Below are positions 49,637 to 57,193 of a stretch of 64,000 nucleotides of DNA, piece after piece. The notes under the pieces are model-generated. The model did not search any database. It was not told the origin of the DNA and worked only from the letters and a program-made list of their open reading frames with translations. The stretch is from Actinomadura luteofluorescens (GTDB taxonomy: Bacteria; Actinomycetota; Actinomycetes; Streptosporangiales; Streptosporangiaceae). Positions within the stretch are counted from its first letter, which is position 1, and each line of letters starts with the position of its first letter. The position numbers and the translations under genes are program-made. The stretch covers positions 3,100,001 through 3,164,000 of the forward strand of contig NZ_JACCBA010000001.1 in assembly GCF_013409365.1 (NCBI RefSeq), read 5' to 3'.

Positions 49637-50548
49637 GTGGCTGATGTGAGCGAAAAGAACGCTGTCTACCGTCCCGAGCTAATTTGCCCTGAACGGACGA
49701 TCGGGCGGCGCGCGTTCGATTTCTCGCGACAGGTCGCCGTGATGGCGATAATCAACCGCACTCCCGACTCATTTCACGATCGGGGCCGCACCTTCGCCTT
49801 GGACAAGGCTCTGGTCGCGGCGGAGAACGCACTCGCCCGCGGGGCCGACTGGCTGGACATCGGCGGCGTCCCCTTCGCTCCGGGGCCTCCGGTGAGCATC
49901 GAGGAGGAGATCGACCGTGTCGTCCCGGTCATCGAGGGCGCCCGCTCCCGCACGGACGCCGTGATCTCCGTCGAGACGTACCGGCCCGAGGTCGCCCGCG
50001 CCGCCTTCGCCGCCGGCGCCGACGTCCTGAACAACACGAGCGGCCTGCACGACCCCGCCCTCGCCGACGCGGTCGCGGAGGCCGGCGCGACGCTCATCAT
50101 CACGCACAGCCTCGCCGACCCCCGCACTCCCTACCCCCGCCCCCGGTACGACGACGTGGTCACCGAGGTCGCCGAGTTCCTGCGCCGGCGGGCCGCCCTC
50201 GCCGAGAAGCACGGCGTGCCGGCGGACCGGATCATCATCGACCCCGGCCACGACCTCAACAAGAACACCTACCACTCGCTCGAACTCACCCGCCGTCTCC
50301 CGGAGATCGCGCAGCTCGGCTACCCGCTGCTCGTCGCGGTCTCGAACAAGGACTTCATCGGCGAGACGCTGGAGCGAGACCAGCAGGACCGCGTCGAGGG
50401 CACCATCGCCGCCCTCGTCGTCTCCATCATGAGCGGCGCACGCATCGTCCGGGTTCACGATGTCGCGGAGGCGAAGGCGGCGGTGAACATGGTCGAAAGC
50501 ATCCTCGGCTGGCGTCCACCCGCCTACGTCCGCCACAACCTCGTCTAG
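49637..50548 (+). CDS. folP2: Dihydropteroate synthase paralogue FolP2
   Basis: A 303-residue TIM-barrel protein of the pterin-binding family. It carries the FolP2 variants of the DHPS motifs: MAIINRTPDSFHDRG, DIGGVPFAPGP in place of DIGGESTRPG, SVETYRPEVA, DPGHDLNKNTYHSLEL and VSNKDFIGETL. Loss of the STRPG motif argues against canonical sulfonamide-sensitive DHPS activity; mycobacterial FolP2 is likewise not a functional substitute. GTG 49637 or GTG 49646 may be the start. Convergent with a RibD-like reductase gene by a 4-base overlap. Confidence 0.88.
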   Translation: MADVSEKNAVYRPELICPERTIGRRAFDFSRQVAVMAIINRTPDSFHDRGRTFALDKALVAAENALARGADWLDIGGVPFAPGPPVSIEEEIDRVVPVIEGARSRTDAVISVETYRPEVARAAFAAGADVLNNTSGLHDPALADAVAEAGATLIITHSLADPRTPYPRPRYDDVVTEVAEFLRRRAALAEKHGVPADRIIIDPGHDLNKNTYHSLELTRRLPEIAQLGYPLLVAVSNKDFIGETLERDQQDRVEGTIAALVVSIMSGARIVRVHDVAEAKAAVNMVESILGWRPPAYVRHNLV

Positions 50549-51201
50549 CGCTCGGCCATGCGGTACCGCAGGAAGAGATAGTTCTCGTCCTGGAACGCGT
50601 GGCACAACTCCATGCGCTGCATGTCGATACTCGGACCATCCAAGACACGGGCGGCGTCACCGGCGGTGATGACCGGACTCAACGTCAGGCACAGCTCGTG
50701 CAGCCAGCCCGCGGCGGCGATCTGAGCCAGCAGGACCGGGCCTCCCTCACAAAGCTGGCGCCGGTAACCCTTGTCGGCCAGCCGCCGCAACGCCATGCCC
50801 AAGTCAGTGGAGTCGGTACCGCACACCATGACCTCGGCGTGCTTCTCGGCTTCGCGCAGACGCTCGGCCGGGGCCGCGCCGCACGTGATGACGACCGGCG
50901 GCGCGGGCGCCTCGGTGAACAGCGGCCCGTCGAAATCGAGCCGCAGACTCCGCGACACGACGGCCAGCTTCGACGCCTCCGACGGATACGCCCCGTACTC
51001 CCGAACCGTCGTGGCCCCCATGATCACAACGTCGGCCAGCGTCCTGAGCCCCTGCATGAGGGCCCAGTCCCCCGCGTACCCGAGTGCACTGGTGCTCCCC
51101 TGGTACCGGATCCCCCCATCGAGCGACGCGATCATGTTCGCCCGCAGCCACGGCGCCGTCTCCGGATAGGCGTACCGCTCCAGCATCGCGCTCACGTCCA
51201 T
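50545..51201 (-). CDS. RibD C-terminal-domain reductase (dihydrofolate reductase-like fold)
   Basis: A 218-residue NAD(P)H-dependent reductase of the RibD C-terminal family. The substrate segment RANMIASLDGGIRYQGSTSALGYAGDWALMQGLRTLADVVIMGATTVREYG and the cofactor loop CEGGPVLLAQ are typical. In actinobacteria such free-standing proteins are annotated as pyrimidine reductases. ATG 51201 was chosen because it gives the usual N-terminus. It may act on a pterin or pyrimidine related to the adjacent FolP2; this is inference. Confidence 0.88.
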   Translation of the reverse strand: MDVSAMLERYAYPETAPWLRANMIASLDGGIRYQGSTSALGYAGDWALMQGLRTLADVVIMGATTVREYGAYPSEASKLAVVSRSLRLDFDGPLFTEAPAPPVVITCGAAPAERLREAEKHAEVMVCGTDSTDLGMALRRLADKGYRRQLCEGGPVLLAQIAAAGWLHELCLTLSPVITAGDAARVLDGPSIDMQRMELCHAFQDENYLFLRYRMAER

Positions 51202-51277
51202 CTGTGCACTGTAGAGGCCGCCGCCACCCCGGACCATGTGATGATCAAGGCCGCGCGCCCGGACGAGGAGGAGTGCC

Positions 51278-52027
51278 ATGCCACTGATCTCGATCATCAC
51301 CGCCGTACGGAAACCCGTCCCCGACTACCTGCGCCAGGCCGCCGCCGGCGTCGCGTCCCAGCGCCTCCCCGCCGGCTGGGACCTCGAATGGCTCGTCCAG
51401 GAGGACGGCGACACCCCGACCGCCCGCGACCTGTGCCCGGGCGCGCTCTACGAGGCGAACGGCGCCCAGCTCGGCACCGGAACGACCAGGAACTTCGCAC
51501 TGAGCCGGGCACGCGGCGACCTCGTCGCCGTACTCGACTACGACGACGTCCTGCTCCCCGACGGCCTCGCGACGCTCATCCCCGCCTTCGACGAGCATCC
51601 CGGCATCGGCTGGACGATCGGCCAGGCGGACGACTTGATCGACGGACAACGCGTCCCCTACCCCCTGGCCTACCCCTGCGGCATGGTGCCCGCAGGAACG
51701 ATCGGCCGCCTGTACGAAGAGACGGGCCTATGCCAGGCGGCCTGCGCCGGCCTGGTCGCCCCCACCGACCTGATCCGCGCCTTCGGCGGCTGGGGCGCCC
51801 TCCCCCGCGCGCAGGACGTAGCCCTCTTCATCGCACTCAGCGAAGTCTTCGACGGCTACCAAGAACCCACCGTGACCTGGCTCTACCGAAAGCACCCAGA
51901 CCAGACCACCCACCCCACAAAGCCCGACACCTGGGGCCGGCACCAGGACAACTTCATCCGCCACCGCCTGAACGCCATCCGCACCACCCCCCTCCCCACC
52001 CCCACCGCAGCGCGCCCCGGCTCGTGA
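51278..52027 (+). CDS. Family 2 glycosyltransferase
   Basis: A 249-residue GT-A glycosyltransferase. The N-terminal nucleotide-binding strand ISIITAVRKPVPDYLRQAAAGV, WLVQEDGD, GTTRNFALSRARGDLVAVLDYDDVLLPDGL (with the DxD-like DYDD metal motif) and WLYRKHPDQTT are recognisable. No membrane segment is present. The acceptor is unknown. The C-terminus is Pro/Thr-rich. Confidence 0.88.
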   Translation: MPLISIITAVRKPVPDYLRQAAAGVASQRLPAGWDLEWLVQEDGDTPTARDLCPGALYEANGAQLGTGTTRNFALSRARGDLVAVLDYDDVLLPDGLATLIPAFDEHPGIGWTIGQADDLIDGQRVPYPLAYPCGMVPAGTIGRLYEETGLCQAACAGLVAPTDLIRAFGGWGALPRAQDVALFIALSEVFDGYQEPTVTWLYRKHPDQTTHPTKPDTWGRHQDNFIRHRLNAIRTTPLPTPTAARPGS

Positions 52028-52217
52028 GGAACTTCGAAGCGCAAACGTCCCCAGCCCAAGCCCCCTGGACATGGGCCAGACCTTCTCCGAGCTCACGGAA
52101 ATGGCCCGCACCACCGTGCGGCTGTGCTGTGGCCCGACTCGTCCTCGATCACCGGCCGACCCCGGCCCTGATGCCATGCTCATGAACCGCCTCGGTCGAG
52201 CGGTCGTCCAGGGATGG

Positions 52218-52604
52218 TCAGGACGGACCGGACGGGGCCCGGCTCAGATGCACGACGCAGAAGATGTTGCCGTCCGGGTCGGCGAGGACGACGAAGTCGG
52301 GGTCCGGTGGATACAGGTCCCAGTCGACGCTGACGGCCCCCAGCCCGATCAGTCGCTCGACCTCGGCCTCCTGCTCGTCCGTGGTGTCCGTCAACAGGTC
52401 GAGGTGGATACGCGGGTGCGCTTCGGCGGGCGATTCGCTGCGCATCAGACCGAGCGCCCGGCCTGACCCATCCGCATGTTCCAGTGTCCGCCAACCCGGG
52501 CTCTCCCACTCGGACACGGGCTTCAAATCCAGCGCCGACGTCCAGAACGCCACGGCCCGGGGCAGGTCGGTCACACCGATCACAGGGAAGCCGAGTCTCA
52601 GCAT
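52218..52604 (-). CDS. VOC (glyoxalase/bleomycin resistance)-family protein
   Basis: A 128-residue vicinal-oxygen-chelate fold protein. Two beta-alpha-beta-beta-beta units are visible: FPVIGVTDLPRAVAFWTSALDLKPV to TLEHADGSGRALGLM, and IHLDLLTDTTDEQEAEVERLIGLGA to DFVVLADPDGNIFCVVH. The C-terminal Asp-Pro-Asp-Gly-Asn-xx-Cys motif is typical. Its activity (lyase, dioxygenase or binding) cannot be told. Confidence 0.9.
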   Translation of the reverse strand: MLRLGFPVIGVTDLPRAVAFWTSALDLKPVSEWESPGWRTLEHADGSGRALGLMRSESPAEAHPRIHLDLLTDTTDEQEAEVERLIGLGAVSVDWDLYPPDPDFVVLADPDGNIFCVVHLSRAPSGPS

Positions 52605-52755
52605 GCCCCGAGTCTAGGCAGCATCCCAACAGCCCAAGGCCCAAGAACCCTCGCCAGGAGGAGCGCCCCCAAACCCGAACAGCACCATCGCGGTGAGCAT
52701 CTATCCTCAGCGAGATCCGGCCACTCCAGCGCTGTCCCGACTGTCACCTACGTCT

Positions 52756-53125
52756 CTAGGATCTCGCTCTCTCGCAACCGATGGCTCGCCCGACCTGGGG
52801 GTCTCCATCAGCGATCCCCAGATCGAAGCGCATCACTGAGCGCAAATACTCGATGCGGCTCCAGAATCGCTCACCATAAGCAAAGGCAGCATCGAAGGAG
52901 TCGCCATCCCTTGTATCGCCGGACTCCAGCCGCCTGGCCATAGAGAACAAAGTACCGAGATGCCCCCTCACGGCCCCGGCAGCCTCTAGCACATTGCCGC
53001 TGAATCTTGGCCAGGTCGAACTCTTGCTGCCTGCTTCGAAGCGCCGTCCGCTGGGAGTAGATGGATCCCGCCACCGTTCCAATCACGGCGATGACCGCGG
53101 CCAGTAAGTCCGTGATATAGGCCAT
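52756..53125 (-). pseudogene. Small membrane protein, apparently frameshifted
   Basis: ATG 53125 opens a frame with one N-terminal membrane helix (MAYITDLLAAVIAVIGTVAG) and SQRTALRSRQQEFDLAK. Near 53005 plausible coding switches to another frame (FSGNVLEAAGAVRGHLGTLFSMARR to FWSRIEYLRSVMRFDLGIADG). Removal of one base would give a single 122-residue protein. The stretch is lower in G+C than its surroundings, so it may be acquired and decaying. No family is recognised. Confidence 0.5.
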
Positions 53126-53330
53126 GGCCGGAGCCTAACCGGTCCGATATGGCCCGTACGGGCGCAACTAAGGCCGCGCGTCCCGACACCGCCTGCAGGA
53201 CATCACCGCGTCCCTCACTCGGCGTCGACCAACTCGGCTGCACAAGAGCTCAGGCCTCTGCGACCGTGGCCCGGGGACCAGGGCTATCGAGACTGTCGAC
53301 CGAGCCGTTTTCCTGCCGCGGGAGCGAGGT
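53126..53330. other. 205-base region without recognised features
   Basis: No open frame of convincing codon use and no strong hairpin were seen between the broken small membrane protein gene and the end of the hicB-like gene. Confidence 0.4.
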
Positions 53331-53939
53331 TCAGGCGACGATCGGATGGGGGCCGTTTACCGGCCTTACGATCGGGGTCTCGCGGAGGACTTCGCCCAGT
53401 GTGGACCGCAGCGTGTAGCCCTCTTGGGTGATCCCAACGGTGCCGAGCACTGGATCTTCCTCGCCGTACCTGAACGGCACCGTGACGATGAAGGGCTCGG
53501 CGACGGCTACAGCGATCGTCAGGGCGTCTCCCCGGGGGTCGAACTGCTCCGCCAGCCATCCAATGGTGTCAGAAGGCAAAGCGCACACGTAGACGGCCTC
53601 ACCAACGCGATTGACCGAAGTCGCCACGAGTGAACGAGCTTGGTCCTGCACCGTCAGCGCCCGTCCCAGCCTCTTGTAGACCTCTTCGCGCTCCTTGCGG
53701 TGCTCATCGAGCGCGATGCGGATCACGAGCTCGCCCCCGGCGATCTCGTAGTGGCGTTCATGGTGTTCTACTACGTGGAACGGCCCTGGCCGGTCGAAGT
53801 GGAAGGCGAGGACCTCGTCGATCTCCGCCCGCAGCTCGGACAGCGAGGACACGCCGTGGGCCAGCCCCGGAGCCTGCGGCGAAGTCGCGTACAGGCCGTC
53901 CTCCACCGACCTGACGATCAAGTGGATCACTTCAGCCAC
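53331..53939 (-). CDS. HicB-like antitoxin, long form
   Basis: A 202-residue protein encoded directly after a HicA toxin gene, with 8 bases of overlap. The N-terminal domain (IHLIVRSVEDGLYATSPQAPGLAHGVSSLSELRAEIDEVLAFHF) has the partial RNase-H-like HicB fold. The remaining 130 residues are not the usual short HTH or ribbon-helix-helix domain and are not recognised. It starts at GTG 53939. As the antitoxin it would bind and block HicA, and may repress the operon. Confidence 0.8.
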   Translation of the reverse strand: MAEVIHLIVRSVEDGLYATSPQAPGLAHGVSSLSELRAEIDEVLAFHFDRPGPFHVVEHHERHYEIAGGELVIRIALDEHRKEREEVYKRLGRALTVQDQARSLVATSVNRVGEAVYVCALPSDTIGWLAEQFDPRGDALTIAVAVAEPFIVTVPFRYGEEDPVLGTVGITQEGYTLRSTLGEVLRETPIVRPVNGPHPIVA

Positions 53940-54171
53940 CCTGCACCACCTCCAACGCCTCCTCGCAGCTGAGCTCTGCCTGCTTCACCAGTATGTCCCG
54001 CACTTCGGTGGGTGTCAGGCTCCGCCTGTCGTGAAACGCGAAGGTGATCGGGGGCCTTCCCTCGCACTCCAGTCGTCTGTGAGATCCCCTCTGGCGGACG
54101 ATCTCATACCCGAGCTTCTGCAGCACCCTCAGCATGGCCGGCGCCTTCAGAGAGGGGAATGGGCTAGGCAC
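53932..54171 (-). CDS. hicA: HicA mRNA interferase toxin
   Basis: A 79-residue type II toxin with a double-stranded-RNA-binding-like fold. The core LRVLQKLGYEIVRQRGSHRRLE contains the catalytic His31, followed by ITFAFHDRRSLTPTEVRDILVKQAELS. GTG 54171 was chosen because it yields the typical N-terminus (PSLKAPAMLRVL). It is first in the operon, as usual for HicAB. It would cleave mRNA when free of the antitoxin. Confidence 0.85.
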   Translation of the reverse strand: MPSPFPSLKAPAMLRVLQKLGYEIVRQRGSHRRLECEGRPPITFAFHDRRSLTPTEVRDILVKQAELSCEEALEVVQGG

Positions 54172-54173
54172 GC

Positions 54174-54187
54174 ACCGTACGGTACCG
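54174..54187. promoter_or_regulatory. Palindromes upstream of hicA
   Basis: ACCGTACGGT (54174-54183) and the overlapping CGGTACCG (54180-54187) are perfect palindromes starting 3 bases before the hicA GTG. Such a site could be bound by the HicB-type antitoxin for autoregulation. Confidence 0.45.
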
Positions 54188-54327
54188 CTGGCGCTGCGTG
54201 AGGGTAGCCAACTGTAGTGATCCGCGCCTGCTCCGCCTGGGACGTGTCGGAGCGGCCTGGTGGCTCGTGGCCGCACCGTGGCATCTGGTGGTGGGGAAAC
54301 CCCGATGGCGTCTGATGACGAACGAGT

Positions 54328-54363
54328 AAGACCCTGATCGGGATGATTTCCGATCAGGGTCTT
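54328..54363 (-). terminator. Strong hairpin downstream of tRNA-Ala
   Basis: AAGACCCTGATCGG and CCGATCAGGGTCTT form a perfect 14-bp stem with an 8-base loop, 18 bases beyond the 3' end of the tRNA gene. It is the likely terminator of the tRNA (and perhaps glpR) transcript. Confidence 0.8.
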
Positions 54364-54380
54364 GACCTGGGTGTTCTCGG

Positions 54381-54454
54381 TGGAGCTGAGGGGATTTGAA
54401 CCCCTGACCCCCTCGATGCGAACGAGGTGCGCTACCGGACTGCGCTACAGCCCC
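54381..54454 (-). tRNA. tRNA-Ala (anticodon CGC)
   Basis: A 74-base tRNA. The acceptor stem GGGGCTG/CAGCTCC includes the G3-U70 wobble pair that identifies alanine tRNAs. The anticodon stem CCTCG/CGAGG encloses the loop TTCGCAT, giving anticodon CGC for codon GCG. The T arm is CAGGGGTTCAAATCCCCT (as GGGG-TTCAAAT-CCCC). CCA is not encoded; the next bases are CCG. Confidence 0.95.
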
Positions 54455-54501
54455 GAGGACTCCGTAAGGTTAGCAAACATCGGGGAGTGCTCGCGCACCG
54501 G

Positions 54502-55044
54502 TTATTCGCCGACGGCGCGGCGGTCGGCGGCGTACTGGTCGAAGACCTCGTCGGGGGTGATGAGTTCGATGACCTCGGCGGGTTCGGTGGCCTCGGCGGC
54601 GCGGCGGGCCTCCAGGGCGCGGGTGCGGGCCGCGGCGCGGGCCTGGGCGGCGGCGCGGCGGCGGGCGGTGTCCATGCCCACGGCGACGCGCAAGAGCGCC
54701 AGGTGGCCGGCCAGGAGCAGGACCGGGGGCACGATGATCCACCAGGGCGTGAGGCCGGAGGCGGTGACCGCCACGGAGGTGAGGAGCAGCGCGGCGAGGC
54801 CGGAGGTGCGGCGGCGGCGCCGGGCGATGACGGTGGCGCGGCTCACCGGGCGGCGCGGGGCGGGGGCCTCCTCGTCGCGGAGCGGCTCCTCCTCGTCGCC
54901 GTCGTCCTCGGCGGCGGGCTCGTCGGGACGCTTGTGCAGGAGGCGGGAGATCCCGGTGGTCTCGGTGTCGCGGCGCAGCCACATGGGCACCAGGACGACG
55001 GCCCAGACGGCGACGATCGCGAGGTAAAGGACGGCGCTGCTCAT
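54502..55044 (-). CDS. glpR: GlpR, membrane receptor of the gephyrin-like protein Glp
   Basis: A 180-residue membrane protein. An N-terminal hydrophobic helix (SSAVLYLAIVAVWAVVLVPMWLRR) is followed by an acidic cytoplasmic region, then a hydrophobic pair (SGLAALLLTSVAVTASGLTPWWIIVPPVLLLAGHLALLRVAVG) and an Ala/Arg-rich coiled region. In Corynebacterium, the homologue encoded near glp binds Glp and links it to division and polar-growth proteins. The assignment rests on the topology and on the linkage to rimJ, glp and galU. Confidence 0.75.
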   Translation of the reverse strand: MSSAVLYLAIVAVWAVVLVPMWLRRDTETTGISRLLHKRPDEPAAEDDGDEEEPLRDEEAPAPRRPVSRATVIARRRRRTSGLAALLLTSVAVTASGLTPWWIIVPPVLLLAGHLALLRVAVGMDTARRRAAAQARAAARTRALEARRAAEATEPAEVIELITPDEVFDQYAADRRAVGE

Positions 55045-55177
55045 CGGCCCCACCGTTCCAGGGCACGCTCGGCAGGCGGGCCGACTTTCGGCGCGCGAAC
55101 GTGCAATGGGAGCAGGGTCACGCCCCGCACGGTACGAGGGGCTGTCAGAGGTTGACGAGCATAAGGGGCGGTGTGTC

Positions 55178-55193
55178 GCGAGATCGATCTCGC
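55178..55193. promoter_or_regulatory. Perfect 16-bp palindrome upstream of glpR
   Basis: GCGAGATCGATCTCGC lies about 135 bases upstream of glpR in the 215-base gap after rimJ. It could be a regulator binding site. No other feature was recognised in that gap. Confidence 0.4.
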
Positions 55194-55259
55194 CGTTACT
55201 CTCCGTTTGCCGGGACTTCTCGATCGCAGGATTCTTACGGCGGGAAAGTCATGGGCCGC

Positions 55260-55889
55260 TCAGGTGCGCCGGGGAAATGCCTGTTTCCGGTCTGCCAGCC
55301 AGCGGGCGCGCAGGCCACCGGGCACGTCCTCGACGGTGAGGGCGTAGCAGATGTGGTCGCGCCAGGCTCCGTCGATGTGCAGATGGCGGCGCCGAATTCC
55401 CTCTTCGCGGAATCCGAGTTTTTCGACGACGCGGCGGCTCGCGGTGTTCTCCGGACGGATATTCGCTTCGAGGCGGTGCAGGCCGACGGTGAAGAAACAG
55501 TGGTCGACGGCGAGGGCGACGGCGGTGGGAATGACGCCGCGGCCTGCGACGCGCCTGTCGACCCAGTAGCCGATCTGCGCGGAGCGCGCCGAACCCCAGA
55601 CGATCGCGCCGATGGTGAGCTGGCCGGCGAAGTCGTCCTCGTGGGTGACGACCCAGGGCAGGGCGAGGCCGTGGCGGGCCTCGCGGCGCATGGTGTGGAC
55701 CATGCTGACGTACGGTCCGAGGCCGCTGCGGAACAGCGGCGTCTCGGGGTTGGTGGGCTCCCAGGGCCGGAGCCAGTCGGCGTTGCGGACCCGCAGCTCG
55801 CGCCAGACGGCGGCGTCGCGGTGCCGCAGCGGGCGCAGCCCGACAGGGCCCTCGGTCAGGGTGACCGGCCATCCCCGCAAACGTTCCAC
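55260..55889 (-). CDS. GNAT acetyltransferase, RimJ/RimL type
   Basis: A 209-residue N-acetyltransferase. VGLRPLRHRDAAVWRELRVRNADWLRPWEP marks the RimJ-type start; motif A is seen as IGYWVDRRVAGRGVIPTAVALAVDHCF (acetyl-CoA-binding loop RRVAGRG), followed by LHRLEANIRPENTASRRVVEKLGF. The start is GTG 55889, which gives the usual N-terminus. RimJ homologues acetylate the N-termini of proteins. It accompanies galU, glp and glpR in many actinobacteria. Confidence 0.87.
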   Translation of the reverse strand: MERLRGWPVTLTEGPVGLRPLRHRDAAVWRELRVRNADWLRPWEPTNPETPLFRSGLGPYVSMVHTMRREARHGLALPWVVTHEDDFAGQLTIGAIVWGSARSAQIGYWVDRRVAGRGVIPTAVALAVDHCFFTVGLHRLEANIRPENTASRRVVEKLGFREEGIRRRHLHIDGAWRDHICYALTVEDVPGGLRARWLADRKQAFPRRT

Positions 55890-55971
55890 GGTTCCATGAT
55901 TCCCTGGTCGGATGTCTGAACGCCATATTGTCCCCGAGAAATCGGGCACGCGGGACGTTCGGCCACCACCG

Positions 55972-57099
55972 TCACACGCGGCGGCCCCACTTCATCACCC
56001 AGTCGACGCGCAGGTCGTCGTCCAGGACGACGAGGTCGGCGTCCTTGCCGGGCTCCAGTGATCCGACGCGCGCGTCGAGGCCGAGGGCGCGCGCCGGGGT
56101 GAGGGACGCGGCCTCGGCGGCGCGTTCGATCGGCAGGCCGACGTCGGCGACGGCGCGGCGGAAGGCGTCCGCCATGGTGATCGTGCTGCCCGCGATGGAC
56201 GTCCCGCCCGCGAGGACGGCGCGGCCGCCGCGGACCTCGACGTCCATCACGCCGAGGCGGTAGTCGCCGTCGCCCATCCCGGCCGCGGCCATCGCGTCGG
56301 TGATGAGCGCGACGCGGGGCGTGGCGGCGAACACGAGGCGGGCCACGGCGGGCTCCACGTGGACGCCGTCGTTGATCAGCTCCACGGTGATCCGGGGGTC
56401 GTTCAGGGCGGCGGCGACCGGGCCGCCCTCGCGGTGGTGCAGCGGGCGCATCGCGTTGAACAGGTGGGTCGCCACGCGGGCGCCCGCGTCGAACGCCGCC
56501 CGCGCGGCCTCGCCGGTGCCGTCGGTGTGGCCGACGGCCGCGATCACGCCCGCGTCCACCGCCTCCCGGACGAGGTCGAGGGCGCCCGGCAGCTCGGGCG
56601 CGAGGGTGATCATGCGCAGGTGCCCGCGGCCGAGGCGGACGAGGCGGCGGAACTCGGCGGGGTCCGGGGCGCGCAGGAGCGCCGGGTCGTGCGCGCCGCA
56701 GCGCGAGGGGGCCAGGTAGGGGCCCTCCAGGTGGACGCCCGCGATCACGCCGTCGGCGGCGAGGCCGGCCAGGCCCTCGACGGCGCCGGCCAGTTCGTCC
56801 GGGTCGCCGGTGACGAGGCTCGCCATCGTGGTGGTGGTGCCGTGCGCGAGGTGGAAGGAGGCGGCCCGGTGGGCCTCGTCCGGGCGTCCGAGCTGGTAGG
56901 AGGCTCCGGCGCCGCCGTGGACGTGCATGTCCACGAAGCCGGGCACGACGTACCGTCCGGCGAGGTCGATCACCTCACCGGTGCCGGGACCGGCCGCGAT
57001 CGTGCCGCCGGCGATGTGGAGGGCGCCGTCGCGGACGCCGTCCGGGAGGACGATCCGCGCGTTGGCCAACGAAACGGCGCCGTCGTCCGGCTTCGCCAT
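55972..57099 (-). CDS. nagA: N-acetylglucosamine-6-phosphate deacetylase
   Basis: A 375-residue amidohydrolase that removes acetate from GlcNAc-6-phosphate during amino-sugar catabolism. Metal and substrate residues appear in PGFVDMHVHGGAG, GVHLEGPYLAPSRCGAHD, AVGHTDG, THLFNAMRPLHHREGG and LITDAMAAAG. ATG 57099 has an upstream GGGGGA. It diverges from a DeoR-type regulator with a direct repeat in the gap. The pair is inserted between mog and rimJ. Confidence 0.94.
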   Translation of the reverse strand: MAKPDDGAVSLANARIVLPDGVRDGALHIAGGTIAAGPGTGEVIDLAGRYVVPGFVDMHVHGGAGASYQLGRPDEAHRAASFHLAHGTTTTMASLVTGDPDELAGAVEGLAGLAADGVIAGVHLEGPYLAPSRCGAHDPALLRAPDPAEFRRLVRLGRGHLRMITLAPELPGALDLVREAVDAGVIAAVGHTDGTGEAARAAFDAGARVATHLFNAMRPLHHREGGPVAAALNDPRITVELINDGVHVEPAVARLVFAATPRVALITDAMAAAGMGDGDYRLGVMDVEVRGGRAVLAGGTSIAGSTITMADAFRRAVADVGLPIERAAEAASLTPARALGLDARVGSLEPGKDADLVVLDDDLRVDWVMKWGRRV

Positions 57100-57121
57100 G
57101 GAATCCCCCAATGCACGCATA

Positions 57122-57139
57122 TGATCGTTAGTGATTGTT
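57122..57139. promoter_or_regulatory. Direct repeat between nagA and the DeoR gene
   Basis: TGATCGTT (57122-57129) and TGATTGTT (57132-57139) are direct repeats with a period of 10 bp, i.e. on the same face of the helix. DeoR-type repressors often bind direct repeats, so this may be the shared operator. Confidence 0.5.
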
Positions 57140-57193
57140 CCATGGCCGCAACGCTCAGGTAAGACCAGGGGCGCGCAGGGCTAGAATCCGCGG

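Noticed and set aside
49637..50548. Canonical folP (sulfonamide target)
   Set aside because: DIGGVPFAPGP replaces DIGGESTRPG and SNKDFIGETL replaces the SRK motif, so FolP2 is the better call.
52756..54171. Genomic island or prophage remnant
   Set aside because: Despite the toxin-antitoxin pair, the lower G+C and the nearby tRNA, no integrase, transposase, attachment-site duplication or phage gene was seen.
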